DNA from: Rhodobacteraceae bacterium WD3A24
Lineage (GTDB): Bacteria; Pseudomonadota; Alphaproteobacteria; Rhodobacterales; Rhodobacteraceae
Direction of reading: 5' to 3'
Length of the DNA: 52,682 nucleotides
Assembly: GCA_002967695.1 (NCBI GenBank)
Contig: PUHN01000021.1
Span: forward strand, 1-52,682
Each line of letters opens with the position of its first letter. The stretch's first letter is position 1. Shown here piece after piece: positions 40,985 through 50,781 of the stretch. The translations under genes and the position numbers were made by a program. Under the pieces are notes generated by a model. That model had not been told where the DNA came from. It saw only the letters and a list, made by a program, of their open reading frames with translations, and did no database searches.

Positions 40985-42793
40985 TCAGGTGAATACGGTC
41001 ACGAAAAGAAACGCCGCCGCGGCGGCGAGAATGGCGCCCAGCCGCCCGGCCACACCCATCTGGCTGCGGAAATACCCCACCACTCCGGTCGAGAAACACC
41101 ACACGCCGAGGGTCGTCGCGCCGATCGCGGCGATGTTGGCGACCGGGCCGGCGCGCAGGAGCAGCGCCGGCGAATAGACGAAGACGAATGGAATCACGAA
41201 GACCGGCCAGCCGAGCCTGAGCGAAGTCACCGCGGTGCGCATCGGCGCGGTCTGCGCGATGCTCGCGGCGGTAAAGGCCGCGATCGCCACCGGCGGTGAG
41301 ATCATCGACATCAGACCGAAATACAGAATGAACAGATGCGCCGCCATGGGATCAACGCCCAGCTCGATCAGCGGCGGCGCGGCGAGCGTGACGACCAGAA
41401 GATATATGCCCGTCGTCGGCATCCCCATCCCCAGCAGCACGCAGATCACCGCCGAGAGGACCAGCAGCAGAAAGAGGCTGTCGCGGCCCAGCTCGATGAG
41501 AATGAACGTCAGACCAAAGCCCAGGCCGGTGCTTTCGAGCACGGCGATCACGACGCCCGCGACCGCCCCGATCGCGACGATTTCGAGCGAGCCCTTTCCG
41601 GTGGCAACGACGGCGTCGTAGAGCTGGCGCGGCGTCAGCCGCTTGCCCTCATGGCCGAACGCCGCGCTGGCCACGAGCAGGACGCCGGCGGCATAGAGTG
41701 CCGCCTCGGCGGGCGCGCGGTTCCACACGAACAGCGCCGATATCAGCACCGCGAAGGGGATCGGAAAATACCACCCCGCCCGGAACACCGCGCCCACGGG
41801 GCGGACCATGTCGTCAGGGACGGGCGGCACGTCGAGGCGCCGCGCCTCCAGATCGGCCTGAACCAGCACGGCGAAGACGAACAGCAGCGCCGGCATCGCG
41901 GCGGCGATGACAACCTCGGTGTAGCCCACCCTGAGGAACTCGGCCATCAGGAAGGCCGCCGCCCCCATCACAGGCGGCATGATCTGCCCGCCCGTGGACG
42001 CGACCGCCTCGAACGCCGCCGCGGTGCGCGGCTGAAAGCCCGACTTCTTCATCAGCGGGATGGTGATGATCCCCGTCGAGGCGACATTGGCCACCGCGCT
42101 GCCCGAGATCGAGCCGAAGAAGGTCGATGCCAGGATCGCGATCTTGGCCGAGCCGCCACGGCTGCGCCCGACCAGCGAGATCGCCAGATCGGTGAACCAT
42201 TTCGATCCCCCCGTGGCCAGCAGGAGGCTGCCGAACAGAACGTATGCGATTACGATATTGACGACGATCCGCAGCGGCGTGCCGAAGATCGCGGTGTTGT
42301 CGATCGCAAGAAACGGCAGGAAGTCGAGCGGCACCACCGCGCGGCCCTGAAGCTGGCCGGGAACCTTGTCGGCGACGAGGGCATAGCCGAGAAAGAGCAG
42401 GACGACCGACAGCAGCCCCCAGCCGGTGGTCCGGCGAAGCGCCTCGAACAGCAAGGGCACCAGAACCGCCGCCGTCACGGTGCTTTCGGTCAGGTTCTGG
42501 TAGAACTGCTGCGACAAGACCGGAAACCGGATCGCGATATGAAGCGCCGCGCCCAGGGCAAGCAGCGCCAGCACGATATCGCTCACTGAGGCGCGCGTCT
42601 GCGGGATGCCGCCCGCCGAACGGGTCAGCAGCCCCAGCGCGATGCTGGCGCCGAGCACGAGCGCGACGAGCTGTTCGGTATAGATCAGCAGCCCGAGCCG
42701 GATTGGGCCGTTTGCCGCGAGAAACAGCACGACCGCAACGATCAGAAGGCACAGGGCGTGAACGAGGGCCGTGGTGATCGTGTCTCTGCTCAT
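40985..42793 (-). CDS. TRAP transporter fused permease (DctQM type, TAXI partner)
   Basis: The 602-aa polytopic protein fuses the small (DctQ-like, first about 150 residues) and large (DctM-like) TRAP permease domains, as is usual for TAXI-type systems. Recognisable DctM-type segments are FFGSISGSAVANVASTG, ASTGGQIMPPVMGAAAFLMAEF and the MGMPTTGIYLLVVTLAAP loop. It imports a substrate delivered by the periplasmic binding protein encoded upstream, driven by an ion gradient. A hairpin followed by a U-run lies in the 85-bp gap between the two genes. Confidence 0.93.
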   Translation of the reverse strand: MSRDTITTALVHALCLLIVAVVLFLAANGPIRLGLLIYTEQLVALVLGASIALGLLTRSAGGIPQTRASVSDIVLALLALGAALHIAIRFPVLSQQFYQNLTESTVTAAVLVPLLFEALRRTTGWGLLSVVLLFLGYALVADKVPGQLQGRAVVPLDFLPFLAIDNTAIFGTPLRIVVNIVIAYVLFGSLLLATGGSKWFTDLAISLVGRSRGGSAKIAILASTFFGSISGSAVANVASTGIITIPLMKKSGFQPRTAAAFEAVASTGGQIMPPVMGAAAFLMAEFLRVGYTEVVIAAAMPALLFVFAVLVQADLEARRLDVPPVPDDMVRPVGAVFRAGWYFPIPFAVLISALFVWNRAPAEAALYAAGVLLVASAAFGHEGKRLTPRQLYDAVVATGKGSLEIVAIGAVAGVVIAVLESTGLGFGLTFILIELGRDSLFLLLVLSAVICVLLGMGMPTTGIYLLVVTLAAPPLIELGVDPMAAHLFILYFGLMSMISPPVAIAAFTAASIAQTAPMRTAVTSLRLGWPVFVIPFVFVYSPALLLRAGPVANIAAIGATTLGVWCFSTGVVGYFRSQMGVAGRLGAILAAAAAFLFVTVFT

Positions 42794-42806
42794 CGGTGCT
42801 ATCCCG

Positions 42807-42843
42807 AAAAGCGGCGGCGGACGCCTCTTGCGCCCGCCGCCGC
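42807..42843 (-). terminator. Attenuator-like hairpin between TAXI binding protein and permease
   Basis: Arms of 10 bp (GCGGCGGCGG at 42811-42820 and its complement at 42834-42843) enclose 13 bases. On the minus strand the stem is followed at once by TTTT (42807-42810). It would partly stop transcription before the permease gene and protect the binding-protein mRNA. Confidence 0.6.
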
Positions 42844-42878
42844 GCCAGTTGATGCCGCTGGCGAGTAGGGCCGGGCCG

Positions 42879-43832
42879 TCAGTCGGCGTCTTCCCCGATC
42901 AGGCCCTCTTCCTCGTAGAAGCGCAGCGCGCCCGGATGATAGGCCATACCGTAGTCGCGCGCGAGGTTGGCGGGGTCGTAGCCGTTCCACAGCGGCGACG
43001 AGGCGCGCAGCTCCTCAGTGTTCGCCGCGATGGCGCTGACCGTCTGATAGACGATGTCCTCGTCGAGATCGTCATGCGCGAAAAGCACGACCTCATAGCG
43101 GTGCATCGCGTTGTCCTCGCCCACCCCGACAAGGTCGGGCGAGGTCTCGATCGGTTCGATGCGGGTGCGGGGCAGCGCCTCGCGCAGGCTCTCGGAATCC
43201 TCGATCGGGATGAAACGGATTCCGCCGTCGATGACGGTATTCATCTCCTGCACGGCGCCCGAGCCGGCCGCGCCGATCACCGCGTCGACCTGGCCTTCCT
43301 TGAAGGCGTCCCAGCTGCGCGGCAGGGAGGCCACCGGCACGCCGGTGACGTCGTCATAAGACAGTCCCGCATTTTCGAGAAACGCGCGCCAGAAGGTGTC
43401 GAACAGCGGCGAGCTTCCGTAGCCGGCGGGGATGCGCATGCCCGCGAGATCGGCGACTTCGTCGATGTCGGAGTCCGCGCGCACGATGATGCCCTGCGTG
43501 AATGGAACCAGTGTGGCGACCAGCCGCAGATTCTCGAAGGCCTCGCCTTCCGACAGCCCTGTGCCGGACTGGGCCATGTAGTACTGCATGACGTTGGAGA
43601 CGCCGAAATCGACGCGCTCGCTGTCGACGGCGGCAATGTATTGCTGCGTGCCGCTCATGCGCTGCGGGCGCATCTGGAAGCCCGCGTCGCGCGAGACCGC
43701 CGCGGCAACGGCGTTGCCGATCTGGGCAAGCGCGCCGCCGCTCGTCGTGCCGATCGAGACGACCTGTGCCTGCGCCGAGGCGCCGATCGTGATCATGGCG
43801 GCCGCGGCCGCCGAAACCAGAAACTTCATCAT
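42879..43832 (-). CDS. TAXI family TRAP transporter solute-binding protein
   Basis: The 317-aa periplasmic protein has a signal peptide in residues 1-22 (cleavage near ASAQAQ-VV). VSIGTTSGGALAQIGNAVAA and the middle MRIPAGYGSSPLFDTF segment are typical of TAXI proteins. Two ATG codons in tandem follow GGGAGG; the second (43829) has the better spacing. TAXI proteins bind mostly organic acids, and no ligand-specific motif could be read here. The gene lies 54 bp downstream of the FAD monooxygenase and 85 bp upstream of the permease gene. Confidence 0.92.
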   Translation of the reverse strand: MMKFLVSAAAAAMITIGASAQAQVVSIGTTSGGALAQIGNAVAAAVSRDAGFQMRPQRMSGTQQYIAAVDSERVDFGVSNVMQYYMAQSGTGLSEGEAFENLRLVATLVPFTQGIIVRADSDIDEVADLAGMRIPAGYGSSPLFDTFWRAFLENAGLSYDDVTGVPVASLPRSWDAFKEGQVDAVIGAAGSGAVQEMNTVIDGGIRFIPIEDSESLREALPRTRIEPIETSPDLVGVGEDNAMHRYEVVLFAHDDLDEDIVYQTVSAIAANTEELRASSPLWNGYDPANLARDYGMAYHPGALRFYEEEGLIGEDAD

Positions 43833-43886
43833 TCTACCTCCCTAATGGTTGCGTCCGGGCCGTGTTCGCGGCGCCGGAGGAGTGCG

Positions 43887-45533
43887 TCAGCCGGCATGCG
43901 CCTGCGGCATGCCGTCCGTCGAATGGCCGGTGGTGATGCGGGCCAGCGCAGTGACATTGTCGGGCAGGGCATTGCCGCGCCAGACAATGTGAAGATCGGG
44001 CCTGACAAGAAAGAGATCGCGCCCGTAGAGGTCGCGCAGCCGGTCGTCGGGGATGTCCAGCGTCGTGGCCGGCGCGCCCTGCGCGGCAAGCGCCGCGACC
44101 AGCGGCGCCGCGTCCGGCGGCTTGCGGCCGAGGCGCAGCACGGTAAAGCCGTCGCCGATCAGATCATGGATCGAGCTGCCCGCCTTCACCCAGGCGTGGG
44201 GCAGGCGCACGCCCGTCCACGCGGTCGGGTCATACTGCCGCAGCCGGTGTTCGGGGCCGCCCGGCTCGGGCCAGATGACCGGGCTGTCCACGTAACGATA
44301 CCCCAACTCGGCCCCGATCATCTCGTTGGTCTTGCGCTGCTCGACATCGGCGACCTCGGCCAGCCGGCACTCAAGGGCGCGCGCCTCCGGCGTGTCCATC
44401 TCCATCTCCGGCGTCCACATGCTGCGCCATTTGCGCCGGCCGAGAGAGGCATAGCGCGAGGCGCCGACATTGCGGTCGCCGATCTGGCGGCGCTCGACCT
44501 CGTAGGAGCGCAGCAGGTTCGGCCCGGCCCAGCCGCGCAGCGTCGCCGCCAGCTTCCACGACAGGTCGATCGCGTCGCCGACGCCGGTATTCATGCCCAG
44601 CCCGCCCGTGGGGATGACCAGATGCACGGCGTCGCCCGCCAGAAACACCCGCCCCGCGCCATAGCGGTCGGCGAGCAGAAGGTTCTGTTTCCATTCACCG
44701 ACATGGAGCATTTCGTAGTCGACCGGCGTGCCGACGACCTTTTCGAACTGCCCGGCCATCGCGGCGTCGCTGTCGACCTGGGCGTGCAGCGTCCAGTGCC
44801 GCGTGGAGTCCTGCATGATGAGAAATGACGACTGCCCGTCGGCGACATGATAATGCCGCCCCTTTCCGGGCCCCTCGCCGATGGGGATGCGGTCGAAAAG
44901 CTCGTCACAACGGTAGAGGGCCTGACGCAGCCGCAGGATGTCGCCCTCGCCGCGCAGCGAAATGCCGAGCTTCTTGCGAACCCGGCTCGCCCCGCCGTCG
45001 CAGCCGACCATGTACTGCGCCCGCACTTCCTCGGCGCCCCGCGCGGTCCGCATGACGGCGCTCACGCCTGCCGCATCCTCGGTGAAGTCCTCGAATTCGG
45101 TGCCATACATCACCTGCACCGGGCCAAGCCGCTCGGCCACGGATTTGAGCAGCGGCTCGAGGGTGTATTGCGAGATGAGCTGATAGGGTTCCGCCGGCTG
45201 AGAGGTGTCGTCGCACGCCGCGATCTGCGCGCGTGCCGCCTCCACCGACGGATAGTCGAGATGCAACAGCGGCGGCTCGGTCATGTTGCGCACGACGAAG
45301 ACGTCCATCGGCACATCGGCGCGCAGACCGGCTGCGCGAATCCGTTCGGCCAGCCCCATCCGGCGATAGATTTCCATCGTGCGGGCGTTGCAGCGCTCCA
45401 TCTTGGGCAGGAATTGCGGCTCTTCCTTGCGCTCGACCAGCACGCAGTCGATGCCGCGCATCCCCAGATCGACGGCCAGCGTCAGCCCCACCGGCCCGGC
45501 GCCGACGATCAGGACATCGGTGTTGATGGACAA
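43887..45533 (-). CDS. FAD-dependent monooxygenase (group A, PheA/TfdB/MhpA-like)
   Basis: The 548-aa flavoprotein hydroxylase has the N-terminal Rossmann motif VLIVGAGPVGLTL, a DG-type segment (MVGCDGGASRVRK) and the FAD motif FLAGDAVHLVIPTGGLGMNTGVGDA. The C-terminal thioredoxin-like domain of phenol hydroxylase-type enzymes is present (FLVRPDLHIVWRG near the end). These enzymes hydroxylate phenolic or aromatic acids with NAD(P)H and O2. The start is TTG at 45533, 7 bases after GGAGG, unusual but well supported. It is the first gene of the operon with the TAXI-TRAP transporter, suggesting that the imported compound is its substrate. Confidence 0.88.
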   Translation of the reverse strand: MSINTDVLIVGAGPVGLTLAVDLGMRGIDCVLVERKEEPQFLPKMERCNARTMEIYRRMGLAERIRAAGLRADVPMDVFVVRNMTEPPLLHLDYPSVEAARAQIAACDDTSQPAEPYQLISQYTLEPLLKSVAERLGPVQVMYGTEFEDFTEDAAGVSAVMRTARGAEEVRAQYMVGCDGGASRVRKKLGISLRGEGDILRLRQALYRCDELFDRIPIGEGPGKGRHYHVADGQSSFLIMQDSTRHWTLHAQVDSDAAMAGQFEKVVGTPVDYEMLHVGEWKQNLLLADRYGAGRVFLAGDAVHLVIPTGGLGMNTGVGDAIDLSWKLAATLRGWAGPNLLRSYEVERRQIGDRNVGASRYASLGRRKWRSMWTPEMEMDTPEARALECRLAEVADVEQRKTNEMIGAELGYRYVDSPVIWPEPGGPEHRLRQYDPTAWTGVRLPHAWVKAGSSIHDLIGDGFTVLRLGRKPPDAAPLVAALAAQGAPATTLDIPDDRLRDLYGRDLFLVRPDLHIVWRGNALPDNVTALARITTGHSTDGMPQAHAG

Positions 45534-45565
45534 GTCCCCGCCTCCGTTCGGATGAATCGGGGCGA

Positions 45566-45594
45566 ACGCTAGGCAGCGGGATCGAATGCGTCAA
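45566..45594 (-). promoter_or_regulatory. Promoter of the monooxygenase-TRAP operon
   Basis: On the minus strand TTGACG (45589-45594) and TAGCGT (45566-45571) are separated by 17 bp, 32 bp upstream of the TTG start. Confidence 0.45.
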
Positions 45595-45608
45595 CAGAAA
45601 ACAAACAA

Positions 45609-45627
45609 AATCCCGCGATATGGGATT
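45609..45627. promoter_or_regulatory. Candidate IclR operator between monooxygenase and iclR-type gene
   Basis: AATCCC-GCGATAT-GGGATT is a 19-bp palindrome with perfect 6-bp arms in the divergent control region. Its centre is about 60 bp upstream of the predicted monooxygenase transcription start, a position suited to an activator. The link to the adjacent IclR regulator is inferred. Confidence 0.5.
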
Positions 45628-45742
45628 ATGATGCGGACCGGGTTTGACAACGCCGGTGCAAGGAGGAAGGGATCAGACCGCAGCCCCGCTACACACGCGC
45701 AAATGCCGGGGCGGCGCGCAACCGGCGGCGATGGAGGTGCCG

Positions 45743-46501
45743 ATGCAGAGCAATGAGCGCATGCTGGCCGTGCTGGATCTGTTCGACCTCGACCATCCCG
45801 AATGGCGTTTCGAGGACATCGCCGCGCGGCTCAGCTGCGGCCGCTCGACCCTTTATCGTTACATCAAGCTGCTCACTGATGCCGGTTTTCTCGCGCCGGC
45901 GGGCGATTCCTCCTACAGGCTCGGCCCGCGCATCATAGAGATGGACCATCAGATCAGGGTGACCGATCCGCTCATTCGCCGGGCCAAGCCGCTGATGTCC
46001 GAGATCATTCGTGACGAGGCCGGCATATGCCTGTTGTGCCGGCGGTATCGCGACCGGGTGCTGTGCGTTCACGAGGAGTCGAGCACGACCCGCTTTCTGA
46101 GCAATTACGAGCGTGGGCGCGCGCGGCCGCTGCTGCGCGGGGCGGCCTCGCTGGCGATCCTGATGCACTTTCCCGCCCATCGGTTGAGCCGGCTCTTCAA
46201 CCGGATGCCCGACGAATTCGCCGGGGCGGGGCTCGGCGATACGCTGCCCGACCTGCGCGCGCGCCTGAAGGCCATGCGGCAGGGGGGATGGGTGGTGACC
46301 GAAAGCCAGGTCACCGAGGGCGTCACCGGGGTGGCCGCGCCCGTCTTCGGCGCAGATGGCGAGATTCTGGCGAGTCTGAGCATCACCCTGCCCGAGACCG
46401 GCGTGCCCCCGGCGCGCCTGCAGGCGGTGGGCAAGCGCATCCTGTTCTGCGCGCGGGTCGTCACCGCGGCATCCCAGCAGGGCGACGCGGAAGAGAAATG
46501 A
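45743..46501 (+). CDS. IclR family transcriptional regulator
   Basis: The 252-aa protein has an N-terminal winged helix-turn-helix (FEDIAARLSCGRSTLYRYIKLLTDAGFL, residues about 22-49) and a C-terminal IclR effector domain (about 80-245) with RGRARPLLRGAASLAIL and ITLPETG-type segments. The ATG at 45743 is preferred because GGAGG lies 5-6 bases upstream; an in-frame ATG four codons earlier has a poorer site. IclR proteins usually control a divergent catabolic operon in response to its substrate, which fits the monooxygenase-TRAP genes next to it. Confidence 0.9.
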   Translation: MQSNERMLAVLDLFDLDHPEWRFEDIAARLSCGRSTLYRYIKLLTDAGFLAPAGDSSYRLGPRIIEMDHQIRVTDPLIRRAKPLMSEIIRDEAGICLLCRRYRDRVLCVHEESSTTRFLSNYERGRARPLLRGAASLAILMHFPAHRLSRLFNRMPDEFAGAGLGDTLPDLRARLKAMRQGGWVVTESQVTEGVTGVAAPVFGADGEILASLSITLPETGVPPARLQAVGKRILFCARVVTAASQQGDAEEK

Positions 46502-46516
46502 ATCCCGAAATGCGCG

Positions 46517-46561
46517 ATGAAGGGCGCCTTCATTCCGCGCCACAGTCCCGCGACAGGACTG
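46517..46561. terminator. Back-to-back hairpins between convergent genes
   Basis: ATGAAGG-GCG-CCTTCAT (46517-46533) and CAGTCC-N7-GGACTG (46543-46561) fill the 67-bp gap between the convergent IclR and DUF900 genes. They probably act as a two-way terminator, although no long T-run is present. Confidence 0.4.
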
Positions 46562-46568
46562 CCACGGC

Positions 46569-47840
46569 TCAGCCCTCCGAGCCGGGCGGGAGCGGATACA
46601 CGCCGTGCAGCGACCAGAAATTGACATCGCGCTGCTCCATGGGCCGCGCGGATGTGCCCGGCGCCTCTCCCGTTCGCAATGCGAGAACGATGTCGGATAC
46701 GACGGACGGATTGTTGCGGAAATAGGCGTGCCCGAGCGCGGGCCGGACCTCTTCGACATTGATGAAGTGGACATTGCCGATGCGACTGAAGGTCTCGCGC
46801 AGGGAGTCGGTCAGGTCGTCGGGGGTAATGCGGCCGAATCGCGTTCCCGAGAGCAGAACCTGCGCCAGACGCAGGGGGCCGTCGCCCGGATTGACGTAGA
46901 CATTGATCTGTTCAAACGCGGGGCCGAACATTTCCGCGACGAGCCGCTGCTGCATGATGCCGAAATCCAGATCGGGCGCAGCGAGGATGAGCGTGCCCAG
47001 CCCCAGCGACTCGCGGGGCACCCGGCCCGCGGCGCGCTCGGCGATGACAAGCTCGCGCAGGGCGCGGGTGGCCACTTCGGTGCCGTAGCTGTGCGCGATG
47101 ATGTTGACGCGCTCCACACCCGGCGTCTCAGCGAGCATGCGCAGCGTCTCCTTGAGGTGAAAGATGGTGAAAGCCCCGGACTCGCGGTCGCGGAAATAGC
47201 CGAACAGCCCCCCGTTCTCGGCCGGCCAGCTGTAGAGGAGCGGCACGCCGTTGCGCCCGGCATAATGCCAGATCGTCGCCAGCGTGGTGCGGGCATCCTC
47301 GAAGCCAGTGCGGACCCCGTGGATGTAGATGGTGACCTCGCCGCGCTCGCGCTCTGCCACGGCCCGCGCGATCGCCGCCCGGAAGGCGGCGCTCTGGTCG
47401 GCATAGGTCGCCTGCGCCTGGGGCAGCATGATCGGCTGGCCGTCGCGCACCTCGAACGGCAGCGGGGTGGGCGCGAACCGGATATCCTCGACCACCGAAA
47501 GCGTCTCGAGCGGCAGCGTGCCACCCCCGGTCTGGGTGCTCGCCGCGGCCAGATCCGTCCAGCTCGCGTCGCGGCCGAACCGCACCACCGAGCGGCCGAA
47601 GGCCATCGCCGATGACCGCCGCGAGGTGTAGCGCGGCGCGTCTGATCCCTCGGCCCGCGCCCGGTCGGTGACGTAATAGATGGTCGCCTCGGGCGTGCGC
47701 AGGGCAGGCGCGACCTCGTCGGCGGGGTAGCTGCCCGCATCGGGATAGAGGTTGGGCGGGGGCACGGCCATGTTGGCCCCCGCGCAGGCGGCCAGTGCCA
47801 GCAGAAAAAGCGGTGCCGCCCGGCGGATCAGCCCGCGCAT
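46569..47840 (-). CDS. DUF900 family alpha/beta hydrolase, lipoprotein
   Basis: The 423-aa protein has a type II signal peptide: the ATG at 47840 gives [20 protein letters not shown] with the lipobox cysteine at C19, and GGAGG lies 7 bases upstream. The body is a DUF900 hydrolase, with [15 protein letters not shown], the nucleophile elbow [13 protein letters not shown] and the aspartate region LILAAPDLD. It is expected to be anchored in the outer membrane facing the periplasm. The substrate is unknown. The gene is divergent from ettA. Confidence 0.85.
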   Translation of the reverse strand: MRGLIRRAAPLFLLALAACAGANMAVPPPNLYPDAGSYPADEVAPALRTPEATIYYVTDRARAEGSDAPRYTSRRSSAMAFGRSVVRFGRDASWTDLAAASTQTGGGTLPLETLSVVEDIRFAPTPLPFEVRDGQPIMLPQAQATYADQSAAFRAAIARAVAERERGEVTIYIHGVRTGFEDARTTLATIWHYAGRNGVPLLYSWPAENGGLFGYFRDRESGAFTIFHLKETLRMLAETPGVERVNIIAHSYGTEVATRALRELVIAERAAGRVPRESLGLGTLILAAPDLDFGIMQQRLVAEMFGPAFEQINVYVNPGDGPLRLAQVLLSGTRFGRITPDDLTDSLRETFSRIGNVHFINVEEVRPALGHAYFRNNPSVVSDIVLALRTGEAPGTSARPMEQRDVNFWSLHGVYPLPPGSEG

Positions 47841-47866
47841 TCCGTTCCTCCCGACGCCGGAGCCGT

Positions 47867-47895
47867 TTGCTATCGCGCGGCCGGTTGCATATGAC
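47867..47895 (+). promoter_or_regulatory. Candidate ettA promoter
   Basis: TTGCTA (47867-47872) and TATGAC (47890-47895) are 17 bp apart and lie 34 bp before the ettA start codon. Each matches 4 of 6 consensus bases. Confidence 0.4.
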
Positions 47896-47929
47896 TGCCC
47901 GAAAGTCACGCGCACAGACGAGGACTCCG

Positions 47930-49585
<1,656 letters not shown>

Positions 49586-49611
49586 GCTTGGGGGGCGCTC
49601 CGCCCGAGGTT

Positions 49612-49647
49612 GACGCAAAAGCGCCCGCCTAGCTGCGGGCAGGCGTC
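49612..49647 (+). terminator. Imperfect hairpin downstream of ettA
   Basis: Inner arms GCCCGC/GCGGGC around CTAGCT and outer arms GACGC/GCGTC form a two-part stem 27 bp after the ettA stop. No T-run follows, so termination is plausible only. Confidence 0.35.
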
Positions 49648-49738
49648 ATTCCGTGCCGGGGGGGGTGCGAGATGCCGTCAGGAGGGTGCTTCCACGCCAT
49701 CAACAAAGCCAAATTGGCCCACGACCGCGCACAGCACG

Positions 49739-49764
49739 GCGCGCGCCGAAAAATCGGCGCGCGC
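49739..49764 (-). terminator. Hairpin downstream of the small exported protein gene
   Basis: An 11-bp perfect stem (GCGCGCGCCGA and its complement) with an AAAA/TTTT loop starts 9 bp past the stop codon at 49773. Confidence 0.5.
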
Positions 49765-49772
49765 ATCCCATG

Positions 49773-50045
49773 CTATTCCGCCGCCCTGCTCAAAATCAAT
49801 CGGATCCGTCTCTCGTTTTCATTTCCGTCGTCGTTATCATCCAGAAGCGACTTGATCTGAACCAGTTGGTTGAGTGTCAAGCTGCACGCATTCGACGTAT
49901 CGTAGCCTTCAGCCTGCAGCTCTTGCCCTATGGCAGTTTCCAGCATTGTGTTGCAAGTTGCCGAATCATCACTCTGAGCAAAAGCCATGCCAACAGGCGA
50001 AAGCAAGGCCAGGGCAAAGGTAAGGAGTGAGATTTTGCCAGTCAT
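49773..50045 (-). CDS. Small exported protein of unknown function
   Basis: The protein has 90 aa. A clear signal peptide is present in residues 1-23 (basic MTGK, hydrophobic core, AFA cleavage site). The mature part is about 67 residues and is acidic, with two cysteines (C31 and C54) that could form one disulfide, a NQLVQIKSLLDDNDDGNENERR stretch and a helical C-terminus. ATG 50045 follows GGAG with an 8-base spacer; an in-frame ATG six codons upstream lacks this. The base composition is visibly more AT-rich than in flanking genes. A 19-bp palindrome lies 57 bp upstream. No family was recognised. Confidence 0.65.
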   Translation of the reverse strand: MTGKISLLTFALALLSPVGMAFAQSDDSATCNTMLETAIGQELQAEGYDTSNACSLTLNQLVQIKSLLDDNDDGNENERRIRLILSRAAE

Positions 50046-50101
50046 GTTTTGAACTCCGTGCATTTTGAAGTGGGAACCATCGTCTAAAGAGCCGCAATAT
50101 C

Positions 50102-50120
50102 TGTATCAAATGTTGATACA
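50102..50120. promoter_or_regulatory. Palindromic operator candidate upstream of the small exported protein gene
   Basis: TGTATCAA-ATG-TTGATACA has perfect 8-bp arms and a 3-bp centre. On the minus strand a possible -35 (TTGATA) falls inside it. The site is shared by the 154-bp gap between the msrB-like stop and the small gene, so it probably controls the latter. Confidence 0.5.
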
Positions 50121-50199
50121 ATGGCCCCACTTAAGATTGAGCGACCCTTTACTATTGGAGAGAGTTTGCGCCATTTCCGCTGAAGTTGCGTCGTCCGGC

Positions 50200-50781
50200 T
50201 CAGGTCTCCGCCGGATAAAACTCGAGTGCGGCACCGTTTACGCAGTATAAAACGCTGCTGTTGTGCGAAATGAGGTGCCCAAGATGCGAGCCGCATCTAC
50301 GGCATCGAGCCTCAACGCCAGCGAGCGTATCGAGATCCCGAAGTTCTTGATCTGTCAGATCCGCGCCCATCCGTGCCTCAGCGCCAGACAACAGTTCTTC
50401 ATACTGGGCCCTGTCGATTGCCGTCAGAATGCTGTTTGGCTCACTTTGCCGAAAGAACACCCAACCCATGTCCAGAATGACCTTCCAGTAGCCATCAAAG
50501 AGCGTCAGATCACAGCCCCGGCAACAATAAATTCCGTCTCGCGCTTCTTCCCAGAGTGGATTGGATCTTGGTTGCTCGGTTCCTTTTCTACGCAGTATTC
50601 GATACTCGAGCTCTGTGAGCCGATCGCGCCATTCACTCTCTGTGCGGATTACCTCAAAGACAAAGTTCTCTCCAGAATTCGTATCGGCAAAGGCACGGCC
50701 AGAAAGAATCATTGGAGCCGCAGCGCTGGATGCCACTAGAGCTCGAAAGAAACGTCGTCTATTTTGATTCACGTGAGGCAT
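50200..50781 (-). CDS. Tat-exported peptide-methionine (R)-S-oxide reductase (MsrB-like)
   Basis: The 193-aa protein has a twin-arginine signal (RRRFF at residues 8-12, hydrophobic stretch, AFA near 32). The MsrB fold follows: GTEQP at 67-71, zinc-site pairs C87/C90 and C160/C163, SHLGH histidines, and the catalytic cysteine C180 in YCVNGAALEFYP. The normally conserved GWPSF is GWVFF here, so activity or substrate range may be altered. The gene would repair oxidised protein methionine in the periplasm. GC content and codon use are lower than in ettA and nrdR, which suggests acquisition or relaxed constraint. Confidence 0.82.
   Translation of the reverse strand: MPHVNQNRRRFFRALVASSAAAPMILSGRAFADTNSGENFVFEVIRTESEWRDRLTELEYRILRRKGTEQPRSNPLWEEARDGIYCCRGCDLTLFDGYWKVILDMGWVFFRQSEPNSILTAIDRAQYEELLSGAEARMGADLTDQELRDLDTLAGVEARCRRCGSHLGHLISHNSSVLYCVNGAALEFYPAET

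Noticed and set aside
38923-46501. Integrative element inserted at tRNA-Arg
   Set aside because: No integrase gene and no second copy of the tRNA 3' end were seen in the window. Only the position next to the tRNA supports the idea, so no mobile element is annotated.
50102-50120. FnrL or PpsR binding site
   Set aside because: The palindrome TGTATCAA-N3-TTGATACA does not fit TTGAT-N4-ATCAA, and the TGT to ACA spacing is 13 rather than 12 bases. It is kept only as an operator of unknown regulator.
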